Source: Chitinophaga varians | Lineage (GTDB): Bacteria > Bacteroidota > Bacteroidia > Chitinophagales > Chitinophagaceae | DNA: 64,000 nucleotides | Reading direction: 5' to 3' | NCBI RefSeq assembly: GCF_014529945.1 | Contig: NZ_JACVFB010000007.1 | Span: 489,129 to 553,128 of the forward strand | In this document: positions 34,412-43,300 of the stretch, one piece after another | How positions within the stretch are numbered: the stretch's first letter is position 1 | Layout: each line of letters begins with the position of its first letter | Made by a program: the position numbers and the translations under genes | The notes under the pieces: model-generated | What the model was told of the DNA's origin: nothing | Databases searched by the model: none | What the model saw: only the letters and a program-made list of their open reading frames with translations

Positions 34412-35134
34412 TTCCAATATACCGGCAATCGCTTTGATCAAGCCATTGTCTGTTACCCCATTCATTTTCCAGCCGCTTTTCATTCTGCGAATGATACCTT
34501 TGCTTTCATCATTCAGGTAGATGTCCCACTCCACACAAGTCCCGTCCTTACAGGTTTCCATCACCGGGACCGCTTCCCCCTCATAGTCGGTGTCCTTATA
34601 GGAGAATTCCAGCGGTACCGACGCCGCTTTTAGTTGGGTGATCATATCTTCCAGAAAACTGATCATGCGTTTACGCTGGTTGGAGAAAGATGTGCTCCAG
34701 GTGTTTTTGGAGGCACGTTTATGGGCTAACTTGAACTTAAAGCCCGACATTTTTGTCGTATAGTCGTCAGCGTTGATTTTATCTACCTGCTGATTGGCGA
34801 GGATATACCAGTGATAGCCGGTACCGACAGGTACGCCGGACCCTTCGGGGGCATGGCCGGCACGGCGTTTAATGACATCGTAGGAGATCTCCCATAAATC
34901 GGGCGTTATCTTGGTTTCGCGCCACACCCCGGCATCATAATTCCATTTGTGGCTCCGGCCTATTTTCATGCCGGTATATTGTTTTCCTTCAAACTGTTTC
35001 CATGCATTATAACTGCCGGCAACAGGTACTTTCTTTTTCGTTGCAGCCTTTTTCGGTGTTGTCTTTTTCTTTGCCGCAATGGGTTTGACGGCCTTTTTAC
35101 GGGAAGGCGCGGTAACCGCTCTGGTTGCTGCCAT
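34397..35134 (-). CDS. Hypothetical protein with histone-H1-like basic N-terminus
   Basis: About 245 aa from ATG 35134 (MAATRAVTAPSRKK); a start 12 codons upstream is possible. Residues about 10-40 are Lys/Ala/Thr/Pro repeats (AAKKKTTPKKAATKKK), like the tail of eukaryotic or bacterial H1-like proteins, suggesting nucleic-acid or polyanion binding. The globular part (about 45-245) contains conserved-looking stretches such as AWKQFEGKQYTGMKIGRSHK, ISYDVIKRRAGHAPEGSG and GTGYHWYILANQQV; I do not recognise the family. No signal peptide. Its 3' end overlaps the convergent TlpA-type gene by 15 bp. Confidence 0.72.
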   Translation of the reverse strand: MAATRAVTAPSRKKAVKPIAAKKKTTPKKAATKKKVPVAGSYNAWKQFEGKQYTGMKIGRSHKWNYDAGVWRETKITPDLWEISYDVIKRRAGHAPEGSGVPVGTGYHWYILANQQVDKINADDYTTKMSGFKFKLAHKRASKNTWSTSFSNQRKRMISFLEDMITQLKAASVPLEFSYKDTDYEGEAVPVMETCKDGTCVEWDIYLNDESKGIIRRMKSGWKMNGVTDNGLIKAIAGILESAGG

Positions 35135-35180
35135 CGTACTGTGTTTAGTAAGAACGGCATCAACAATCAATCCAATTAAA

Positions 35181-35290
35181 AATTACGAATGACGAATGAC
35201 GAATTGAGGACCCGCTTTGGGAAAGGTTATTAAGTAACCGATCTATTGGTGAGCCCTCAATTCGTCATTCGTCATTCGCCATTCGTAATT
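35181..35290. repeat. Heptad-unit inverted repeat with unequal arms
   Basis: The left arm (35181-35209, 29 bp) is AATTACG, AATGACG, AATGACG, AATTGAGG. The right arm (35255-35290, 36 bp) is its complement with exactly one extra heptad, AATGGCG. The spacer holds GGTTATTAAGTAACC, itself a palindrome. It separates the DUF3037 gene from the hypothetical gene at 34397-35134. Confidence 0.8.
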
Positions 35291-35292
35291 TC

Positions 35293-35679
35293 CTATAGGA
35301 CTACCAGTTGTTCGTACAGGCGCTGCAAGGTAGCAGCCGCATCTGTACACAGTCCGCCGTGGGTCCGTGATGTTTGTACGATCGTGCTGCGGGTGGCGGT
35401 CAACCAACGAAAACGGGAGGCAAGGTCCAGCATGCCGATAGGGCCGCCTTGTGGGCCGCCGGCGCAAATCTTTTCCATGGCACAGAGATAACCTGCCAGT
35501 TCTGAAATATCTATTGCCGGGCACAACGCGCGTAGTCTGGACTCCTCCAGCTGATAGCGCATCTGCAGGAATTTCTGTTTTTTACAGTAGAGCATGACAC
35601 CTACGTTGAGAAACTCTTCCCGCTCTACCCGTGGCACTACGCGTATAACGGCGTACTCATATAAGTGTTGATCTTGCAT
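35293..35679 (-). CDS. DUF3037 protein, partner of HipA-like kinase
   Basis: A 128-aa protein matching DUF3037: LYEYAVIRVVPRVEREEFLNVGVMLYC at the N-terminus, the central LCPAIDISELAGYL, and a C-terminal TRSTIVQTSRTHGGLC... TLQRLYEQLVV. The family is typically encoded next to a HipA-like kinase, as here, where the two reading frames overlap by 23 bp. Biochemical function is unknown; a complex with, or modulation of, the kinase is inferred from the conserved pairing. Confidence 0.85.
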   Translation of the reverse strand: MQDQHLYEYAVIRVVPRVEREEFLNVGVMLYCKKQKFLQMRYQLEESRLRALCPAIDISELAGYLCAMEKICAGGPQGGPIGMLDLASRFRWLTATRSTIVQTSRTHGGLCTDAAATLQRLYEQLVVL

Positions 35680-36451
35680 ATACTGCTTCTTTTACAAAAA
35701 TTTCGGAAGAGGCTACCCTCCTGATTAAAAACTGTGCATATACTTCGCGTCTTTCTGCGGCGGAAATACCTTCCTGACCGGTGAGCCATTCTTCGGGCAC
35801 CAGGTCTACAATAGCACGGATACGCTCCGGTGTAAGGATGGCGCGGAAAGCGCTGTCCACTTCGGCTATCTGTGTGGCCTGCGGCAGTAATACATGATCT
35901 TTCACTTTAGCGAAAGGTCTGATGGCCTGCTCCTCCCAGTTGTCCCACGAATGATGGAAATACAGGGAAGCACCGTGGTCTATCAGCCACAGCTCCCGGT
36001 TCCACATCAGCATATTGGTATTCCGTACGGTCCGGTCTACATTCGTGAGCAGACAATCGAGCCATACAATTTTGGAGGCGAGGTTTTCTTCGATGGTGGT
36101 CACCACCGGATCATAGGTGATGGAGCCGGAGAGATAGTGCAACGCCAGGTTCAGCCCCACGCTGGATTTCAACAGGTCCTGTATTTCTTCGTCGCCTTCG
36201 TTGCGGCCATAATCCTGGTCCAGTGAGGCAAATACGATTTCCGGCACTTTTAGGCCCAGCGCCCGGGCCACTTCTCCGCCGATCAGTTCTGCGATCAGCG
36301 CCTTTACGCCCTGACCGGCGCCTCTGAACTTCAGCACATACAGAAAACCGTCGTCGGCTTCTGTCAGCGCAGGCAGGGAGCCACCTTCCCGCAAGGGGGT
36401 CACGTAGCGGGTAACCTGTACGGTCCTGAGTGGATATTGATGATTGTTCAT
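35657..36451 (-). CDS. HipA-like kinase family protein
   Basis: About 264 aa from ATG 36451 (MNNHQYPLRTVQVTRYV); two further in-frame ATGs lie 7 and 14 codons upstream. Landmarks are REGGSLPALTEADDGFLYVLKFRGAGQG, LIAELIGGEVARALGL, the catalytic-loop-like WLDCLLTNVDRTVRNTNML and the metal-binding-like LWLIDHGASLYFHH. This is the short HipA-family kinase group that lacks a HipB antitoxin and instead pairs with DUF3037, encoded downstream with overlap. A kinase role is inferred; whether it acts as a toxin is unknown. Confidence 0.82.
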   Translation of the reverse strand: MNNHQYPLRTVQVTRYVTPLREGGSLPALTEADDGFLYVLKFRGAGQGVKALIAELIGGEVARALGLKVPEIVFASLDQDYGRNEGDEEIQDLLKSSVGLNLALHYLSGSITYDPVVTTIEENLASKIVWLDCLLTNVDRTVRNTNMLMWNRELWLIDHGASLYFHHSWDNWEEQAIRPFAKVKDHVLLPQATQIAEVDSAFRAILTPERIRAIVDLVPEEWLTGQEGISAAERREVYAQFLIRRVASSEIFVKEAVYARSTLI

Positions 36452-36533
36452 ACCTGATATAACTGTTTCCATCCTGCTGTAAGGACGGCCCAAATTAGGT
36501 CATTTTTTTCAGAATCAGGCAGGACGCAGTGTT

Positions 36534-37532
36534 TCAGGGCATGGGGCCCACAAATATATGCTGCCAGTCGTTCTTCATACTGATCACTCCCCAGCCATAA
36601 CGGTGCGCGTTGTTCAGCGATTCGTTGTCGTCTTCCTCATAGGCAAACTCCCTTTCTCCATCGTCATGATGCACCAATAGCTGCAGCGACGGGTATTTGT
36701 TGCCCTGACAGAAACGAAGCATACTGATATCGCCACCGCCGCCGATGTTGCCGCAGGCCAGTATGGGACGCTTGCCAATAACATATTGAATGTTGACCGG
36801 CTTCTCTTTCTTATCGTTCAGGGGATTGAGGCCTTTCAGGCGCATGATGTCATTCACCCCGGCACTGTCGACATAGGCGTAATGGAAGGTACTACCGATC
36901 ACCTGTTCCGGCGGGATACCATAATATTTCCAGGAGATGGCCCGGATAAACTCTACCGTTCCTCCGGAACAGATATAGATCTTAAACTGATTGTCACGCA
37001 GATAATTTAACAGCTCCAGCTGTGGCTGATACACCAGTTGAGCTACCGGCACTCCTAATACCGGATGTTTTACCACGGCAAAAAAATGCATTACGGCCTC
37101 ATGGAAATCGGTTTCCGTCATCCCCGCATGGGTGAGGTCCATCAGGTCCAGCAGCCCTTTGCGGCCCAGGGTTTTCAGGTATGCCCGGTTTTTCTCCAGG
37201 ATGGCTTTATAGGGTTGTTTATTGCGCAGCGCCGGAGTTTGTTTTACCAGCTGAATGATCCGGTAAACCACGAACTGTTCCTGTATCACTGGTTTTTCCG
37301 CCCACAGGGTGCCATCATTGTCAAAGGTGGCGATCCGGTCTTCCGGGGGAACGTATTGGGTAGATTGTTCATTAGTGATCGCTGATACAAAGCGGATGAT
37401 GGATTGTTTTACGGCACTGCTGTTCCAGGAAGGCAGGGGGTCTTGCGCAGGGGCTGTCAGGGACAGCAGCTGAACAGCTATGATCAGCAGCCAGCTGCTG
37501 TCCGGGGTGAGGGGTCTGAATGAAAAGCTCAT
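36534..37532 (-). CDS. Periplasmic HAD-superfamily phosphatase
   Basis: A 332-aa protein with an N-terminal signal peptide (SWLLIIAVQLLSLTAPAQ, cleavage near residue 30). HAD motif I is FDNDGTLW with nucleophile Asp71 and acid/base Asp73; motif II is IYICSGGT; a late acidic loop is GNIGGGGDISML. The large cap between motifs I and II resembles phosphoserine-phosphatase-like HADs, and proteins of this kind occur in Bacteroidota as exported acid phosphatases. The substrate is unknown. Its start overlaps the upstream gene's stop by ATGA, so the two are translationally coupled. Confidence 0.85.
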   Translation of the reverse strand: MSFSFRPLTPDSSWLLIIAVQLLSLTAPAQDPLPSWNSSAVKQSIIRFVSAITNEQSTQYVPPEDRIATFDNDGTLWAEKPVIQEQFVVYRIIQLVKQTPALRNKQPYKAILEKNRAYLKTLGRKGLLDLMDLTHAGMTETDFHEAVMHFFAVVKHPVLGVPVAQLVYQPQLELLNYLRDNQFKIYICSGGTVEFIRAISWKYYGIPPEQVIGSTFHYAYVDSAGVNDIMRLKGLNPLNDKKEKPVNIQYVIGKRPILACGNIGGGGDISMLRFCQGNKYPSLQLLVHHDDGEREFAYEEDDNESLNNAHRYGWGVISMKNDWQHIFVGPMP

Positions 37533-38074
37533 TTTCTTTCTTTAACAAATTGGCCGTCTTTATCAAAAAAGAGGCGTCTGAAATCATTGTCTTTTACCAC
37601 CATCACTTCCCATTGTGCTTTTATTTTTTTGGGGGAGATCAGCTGGTGGACTTTATCTTTTACCACCTTATAGCCGGGATAGTGGTCGGCCAGATACATA
37701 CCGATACTTTCCGGCAGCTTGGCGTCTATCGCTCTTTCCCGGGCCCTGATCAGGTGGCCGCTACGGTCGTAGAGCGCCTCAATGTCCAGCTTGTCGCCGG
37801 TCATGCTAAGGGTATAATATTCGTCCTGCAGACTGGGTTTACTTTCCTCATCTACCTGCCAGTCTCTCTTATATACCCCTGTGGGGATCTTCATGATCTG
37901 GTTCAGACTGACGTTGGGGAAACGTTTTTGAAAGTCTGCCACTATTTCCGGCGGCAGGTTCTCTCTTTTGATCCTTTCGGCTTTCAGGATGGTTTCCTGG
38001 TCCTGTGCCACTGCATGCAGTGCAGGAAGCGCAAACAACAGCAACAGGAGCCGGAATGCCTTCAGTGTCTTCAT
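37529..38074 (-). CDS. PepSY-like periplasmic protein
   Basis: A 181-aa exported protein (signal LLLLLFALPALHAVAQ). The mature part shows two copies of the PepSY-like pattern: NLPPEIVADFQKRFPNV... EYYTLSMTGDKLDIEALYDRSG, and KLPESIGMYLADHYPGYKVV... QWEVMVVKDNDFRRLFFDKDG. Such small domains bind or inhibit periplasmic enzymes; the role here is unknown. It is coupled to the HAD phosphatase (4-bp overlap), so the two probably act together. It is divergent from the PUL 4 sigma factor. Confidence 0.75.
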   Translation of the reverse strand: MKTLKAFRLLLLLFALPALHAVAQDQETILKAERIKRENLPPEIVADFQKRFPNVSLNQIMKIPTGVYKRDWQVDEESKPSLQDEYYTLSMTGDKLDIEALYDRSGHLIRARERAIDAKLPESIGMYLADHYPGYKVVKDKVHQLISPKKIKAQWEVMVVKDNDFRRLFFDKDGQFVKERK

Positions 38075-38218
38075 ACAAAATCATTTAAAATGTGATGAAT
38101 ACAGTGACTGTTTTAAGAACAGCTGGCAGTGATAAATAGTTTAGCCCCTGCCCGGTCCGGAAAGCCCCGATTCCGAATTGTTTCCTATATTTAGGCGGAA
38201 GAAAAAATCAGGTACATA

Positions 38219-38809
38219 TTGTCAAGGTCATCTATCCCGGATGAGAGAGAGCAACTGGCAGCGATAGCTGCAAGTAACGAGATCGCCTACACGCGCATGT
38301 TTAACGCCTACAGCCAACAGGTGTTCAATGCCGCTATGCTATATCTGAAAGATCATACCGCCGCCAGTGAAGTAGTACAGGAAATTTTTATGCGGGTATG
38401 GTTAAAACGGGAGATGCTGGACACCGTCGATGATTTCTCCGACTACCTGTTTATACTGACGCGCAACCATATATATGACAGCTTTCGCAGGCAGCTGGTA
38501 AAACAAAAGGCCATGGCCTATCTTGAGATGCAGGACCCGGGCTATGCCAATGATACCGACCATGTAGTGCAGGACCATCAATACCAGCAGATACTGCACA
38601 ATGCCATCGACTCGTTGCCACCGGCGCGCAAAAAAATCTATCTCGCCCGCAAACAGGGACTGAGCAATGAAGAAATCTCCCATCTGCTCAATATCTCTGT
38701 TCATACCGTTAAAAAACAACTACAGCTCGCCCTGCGGTCTTTACGGTCCATTATCAAACAACAGCTTCGCAATTTGCTTATTTTTTCATTTTTCTATTTT
38801 TTCATTTAA
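38219..38809 (+). CDS. ECF RNA polymerase sigma factor (PUL 4)
   Basis: A 196-aa ECF sigma factor. Region 2: YTRMFNAYSQQVFNAAMLYL, then VVQEIFMRVWLKR and DYLFILTRNHIYDSFRRQ. Region 4: SLPPARKKIYLARKQGLSN, then HLLNISVHTVKKQLQLALRSLR. The start is TTG 38219; no ATG gives a complete region 1.2/2. The last residues, LLIFSFFYFFI, are encoded by the left arm of an AT-rich inverted repeat, which also supplies the stop codon, so the native C-terminus appears to have been altered by the repeat. FecR follows 100 bp downstream. Confidence 0.92.
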   Translation: MSRSSIPDEREQLAAIAASNEIAYTRMFNAYSQQVFNAAMLYLKDHTAASEVVQEIFMRVWLKREMLDTVDDFSDYLFILTRNHIYDSFRRQLVKQKAMAYLEMQDPGYANDTDHVVQDHQYQQILHNAIDSLPPARKKIYLARKQGLSNEEISHLLNISVHTVKKQLQLALRSLRSIIKQQLRNLLIFSFFYFFI

Positions 38810-38854
38810 TGGAGCCAGCCATCCTTCAAATGAAAAAATAAAAAAATGAAAAAA
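38781..38854. repeat. AT-rich inverted repeat overlapping sigma-factor 3' end
   Basis: Two 27-bp arms (38781-38807 and 38828-38854) match at 26 of 27 positions as inverted copies; they are runs of TTTTTTC/ATTTTTC-like units of about 7 nt. The 20-nt spacer is GC-richer. The left arm codes for the last residues and part of the stop codon of the sigma factor. Confidence 0.8.
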
Positions 38855-38909
38855 TTTTTAACGGGGGATACTCCTTTTGTTTCCATCGTTCGTCTTTATC
38901 CCTGTCACC

Positions 38910-40124
38910 ATGTCTAAAGTCGTTATAATGACCGTCGCTGAAATCAGGCTACTACTGGAAAAATACAAACATCAGCCGCTGAGTCCGGATGAGCTGGCCC
39001 AATTGCAACAGGCAGTTGCCAGCGATGCTTTTGAAGATGAAATCAAGGCTGATATCCTGCATAGCCTGTATACCCGCGCTGCTCCTGAAGCTGAATGGCC
39101 GGAGGCGGAGAAGGCCGCTTTATTGCAGCAGGTGCTGCGGGCAGCGCCTTTACAGCCTGTACGCAGTCGTTCCATCCGGAAACCCTGGATGTATGCCGCT
39201 GCCGCCGTGCTGGCAGCGGGTATCATCACCAGTGGCATATGGCTGATGCGCCGGCCGGCAACGCCCGCCCCGGTGGCCACCACCATCAAAGCCAATCCGC
39301 TGGCCCCTGGCAGCAACAAAGCCATGCTTATACTGGCCGATAACAGCACCATTACGCTGGACAGCAGCAATAACGGCGCCTTAGCCGTACAGGGCAATAC
39401 ACAGATCAGCAATACCAACGGCGCGCTCACCTATAAAGGCAATGGCGACAATCAACAACCGCTGTACAATACCGTGGCCACGCCCAGGGGCGGCCAATAT
39501 CAGCTTACCCTGGCCGACGGCAGCAAAATATGGCTCAATGCCGCCAGTAGTATCCGTTTCCCGGCGACTTTCACCGGAAACGAGCGACTGGTAGAGGTTA
39601 CGGGAGAAGTTTATTTTGAAGTGAACCAACAGGCCAACAAACCTTTCCGGGTAAAAGTCAAAACGCCCGGCATGGAAGAAATGACCGTCACCGTACTGGG
39701 CACCAGTTTCGATGTGATGGCCTATGCCGATGAACAGGCTATCCGCACCACACTGGTAGATGGCGCCGTACAGGTAGCCCGCGGCACGCAGCAAAGCCTG
39801 CTCAAACCCGGCTACCAGGCCAGTATTGAGCCCGGTGGCGGCACCTTTACCACCAGCCCGGCCGATATAGACCAGGCCCTCGCCTGGAAAGAAGGCAAAT
39901 TCCGCTTCCGCAACACCAACCTGCGCACCATTATGCGGCAGCTCGCCCGCTGGTACGATATAGAGGTAGTTTATGACGGGAACGTATCGGACATCGACCT
40001 CACAGGCGTGATCTCCCGCCGGGAAGATGCCAGTGCCCTGCTCAAAGCCCTCGAAACCACCCAACGCATAAAATTTACAGTGGACGGGCGTACTATCACC
40101 GCCAGACCGGTGACGCCACACTAG
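38910..40124 (+). CDS. FecR-family anti-sigma regulator (PUL 4)
   Basis: A 404-aa inner-membrane regulator from ATG 38910 (MSKVVIMTVAEIRLLLEKY); the frame opens earlier at a TTG. After the cytoplasmic sigma-binding region come a membrane helix (about 95-115, WMYAAAAVLAAGIITSGIWL), the FecR domain (TPRGGQYQLTLADGSKIWLNAAS... GEVYFEVNQQANKPFRV... VLGTSFDVMAYADE) and a DUF4974-type end (LARWYDIEVVYDGN... IKFTVDGRTI). It is expected to control the PUL 4 sigma factor in response to the STN domain of the SusC at 40398. Confidence 0.93.
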   Translation: MSKVVIMTVAEIRLLLEKYKHQPLSPDELAQLQQAVASDAFEDEIKADILHSLYTRAAPEAEWPEAEKAALLQQVLRAAPLQPVRSRSIRKPWMYAAAAVLAAGIITSGIWLMRRPATPAPVATTIKANPLAPGSNKAMLILADNSTITLDSSNNGALAVQGNTQISNTNGALTYKGNGDNQQPLYNTVATPRGGQYQLTLADGSKIWLNAASSIRFPATFTGNERLVEVTGEVYFEVNQQANKPFRVKVKTPGMEEMTVTVLGTSFDVMAYADEQAIRTTLVDGAVQVARGTQQSLLKPGYQASIEPGGGTFTTSPADIDQALAWKEGKFRFRNTNLRTIMRQLARWYDIEVVYDGNVSDIDLTGVISRREDASALLKALETTQRIKFTVDGRTITARPVTPH

Positions 40125-40214
40125 CACTTATACCTGTAATAATTATGTAACGTTTAAAAGATTTCATGTTATGGACACGTAATTAACTGCCATCAACCAT
40201 TAGAGGTAGAAAAA

Positions 40215-40260
40215 ACCGGACCCCGATTGCAGTCGGAGCCCGGTAGAAAAGATTTTTTTA
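40215..40260 (+). terminator. Terminator-like hairpin between FecR and SusC (PUL 4)
   Basis: ACCGG (40215-40219) pairs with CCGGT (40240-40244), and CCGA (40223-40226) with TCGG (40233-40236). A run of seven T residues follows at 40253-40259. It would end the sigma/FecR transcript before the separately expressed SusC operon. Confidence 0.6.
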
Positions 40261-40330
40261 TTTGGTCATTTGGCCATTTAAGGGATGCCTGGCATCCGCA
40301 TTAAATAAAAAAATGAATAAATAAAAAAAT
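40253..40330. repeat. Octad-unit imperfect inverted repeat with central hairpin
   Basis: The left arm carries ATTTGGTC, ATTTGGCC, ATTTAA at an 8-nt period (from 40260). The right arm (40301-40330) is AT-rich and roughly complementary (TTAAATAAAA, AAATGAATAA). Between them, GGATGCC-T-GGCATCC (40283-40297) is a perfect 7-bp hairpin. It lies 68 bp before the SusC start. Confidence 0.5.
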
Positions 40331-40397
40331 ACAAATGGCTACCCAATTTCACTTGTCGATTAGAAACTGAATTTTTAAAAGCCACGAACACAAAAGT

Positions 40398-43300
40398 ATG
40401 CAACAACTTACTACTGGCAAAGCCTGCCGGTCGGGCCGGCCTTTGCTCCGAAAATTTCTGTTGGTTATGAAATTAACTGCCACCCTTCTATTAGCTGTCA
40501 CGCTTCATCTCAGTGCTAAATCGTTTTCCCAAACGGTGACGATTAAAGGTAAACGGCTGGCCCTGTACGATGTATTCAATAACATCAGCAAACAAACCGG
40601 TTACGAGTTTGTGTATGATGAAAAATTACTGCAAGGCTCCGGTCCTGTCAATATCCATGTTAACAACGCCCCGTTGAAGGACGTACTGGACAGATGCCTG
40701 AAAGACAAGCCGCTGGACTACTCGATCGTAAACAAGATCATCGTGATCAGTCCTAAGCCGGTACCTGAAATCGTATTACAGGCCACTCCTGTAAAAGGCA
40801 CCGTTACCGGCGCCGATGGTAAACCGCTATTCAACATCAGCATACAGGTAAAAGGCACCACCCGCGGCGCTATTACCAACGAACAAGGCAGCTTCTCTAT
40901 TCAGGCTGGCCCTAAAGATGTACTGGTATTTAGCTCCATCGGCTATGAGACAAAAGAAATCACGGTAGGCAACAATACCAGCCTGACCATCGTGCTCAAT
41001 TCCTCCAATACCCAACTGACAGGCGTGATGGTGACTGCCCTCGGCATCAAACGCTCCGAGAAAGCCATCACCTATGCGATGCAACAGGTAAACGGCGGAG
41101 AGCTCACCAAAGCCAAAGACCCGAACCTGATCAATACCCTCAACGGCAAAGTGGCCGGTCTGTCGATCTCCCCCAGTGCTTCCGGTGTTGGCGGGTCGGC
41201 GAAAGTGGTGCTGCGTGGCAACAAATCCGGTATCGGCAACAACCAGGCGCTCTATGTAATTGACGGGGTGCCGATGAACAACAGCCTCACCAATCAACCT
41301 ACCAGCGCCTATGGCGGCAGCAATGCCTACGACGGCGGAGATCCTGTCTCCAATATGAACCCGGAAGACATTGAAAGCATTTCCGTGCTCAAAGGCGCTT
41401 CCGCAGCAGCGCTCTATGGCAGCCAGGGCGCCAATGGCGTAATCCTGATCACCACCAAAAGCGGTAAAACCGGAAAAACACAGATCAACTTCTCTTCCGG
41501 TGTGAACCTGTCGCAAGCAGCGTATAAACCCGAATTCCAGAATAACTACGGCGAGACCAACGCCAGCTCTCCTCAAAGCTGGGGGCCTAAGCTCAACAGC
41601 CCGGCGGCCAACAACATGTCCGCTTTCTTCCAGACAGGGCAGACCTACACCAATGCCATTAGCCTGTCTGCCGGCAATGAGCAGCTACAGACTTATTTTT
41701 CTTACGCCAATACCGCCGCTACCGGCATAGAGCCCGGCAATAAACTGGGCCGCCACAATATCAATTTCAAGGAAACAGGTCACTTTCTGAACAACAAACT
41801 GACCGCAGAAGCTGACGTAAACTATATGACCCAGAAGATTGACAACACACCATTATCCGGTCTGTACTTCAATCCGCTGACAGGTCTGTACCTCTTCCCC
41901 CGCGGTCAGAACATCCGGCCTTTCAAAGACCAGTTTGCTATACCCGACCCATCCCGCAACTTTCTGCCCGTTCAGAACTGGGCCTATCTGGAAGACATCC
42001 AGCAGAATCCCTGGTGGATCACCAAACGCAATCCCAACGCTTTGGACAGGAACCGCCTGCTGCTCAATGCCAGCCTCAAATATCAGATCAACTCCTGGCT
42101 CCATGTATTGGCCCGTGGCAGCATAGACCGTATCAATGACGTGTATGAGCAGAAAATGTATGCCGGTACCTACAAAGTGCTGGCTCCTGCCAATGGCGTA
42201 TATAATTACAACAACACCACTACCACCCAGCAATACGGTGACCTGTTGCTGAACTACAACCTGCCGCTGGCCAAAGACTTCCACCTTACCGGCGTAGTGG
42301 GAGGTAGCCTCCGCGATGTAAAAACCACTGGTGTGAAATTCAATTCCGGCCAGGACGGTCTGAAAATCGCCAATGTGTTCAATATCCAGAACTTCAATAC
42401 CATGAACGCGCTCAAATCGGGCACCGTGCCGGAAAATCATGGACAATTCCAGTCCGTCTTCGGTAGCGCCAGCCTCTCCTTTAAGGAAATGGTATATCTC
42501 GACGTGACCGCCCGCAACGACTGGTCTTCCAATCTCGCCTATACCCCTAATGCATCGTACTTCTACCCTTCCGTGGGCATGAACCTCATCCTCAGCCAGA
42601 TGATGCAATTACCGGAAGCTATTTCCTTCCTGAAAGTAAGGGGCTCCTATGCAGAAGTAGGCAACTCCCCCGATCCATACAAAAGCCACACCGCCGACAA
42701 TATCTTTGGCGTAGGCAGCGCGATCAGCAATACACAGGCGCCTTTCACCGATCTGAAGCCGGAGAAAACCAAATCACTGGAGCTTGGCATGGAATGGCAT
42801 TTTATCGACAACAGGCTGACAGCAGACATTACCTATTACAAAACCAACACCCACAACCAGACACTTAGCATACAGTCTCCGCCAGCTTCTTACTATGACC
42901 TTTTCTTTTTTAATGCCGGCAATATCCAAAACAAAGGCGTAGAAGCTGTGCTTCGCTATGATGTGTTCCGCGGCGGTAAATTCCAGTGGAGTACCGGTAT
43001 CAATTATTCTGTGAATGATAACCGTATCATAGAACTGGCAGCCACCAACCCCGAGTTTGTGCTAAGTGGCGCATCCGGGGCCAATTTCGTGTCTAAGTTT
43101 AAAGTAGGCGGTTCTTTCGGGGATATTTACGGTACCACGTTGCAACGCGATGAGCAGGGCCGTATAAAAATCGATGACAAAGGTTCCCCGATAAAACAGG
43201 GTGGTGACTTCGTATACCTCGGCAATGCCAATCCCAAATGGCAAATGGGCTGGAACAACAATCTCTCTTATGGCGACTTCACCCTGTCTTTCCTGATAGA

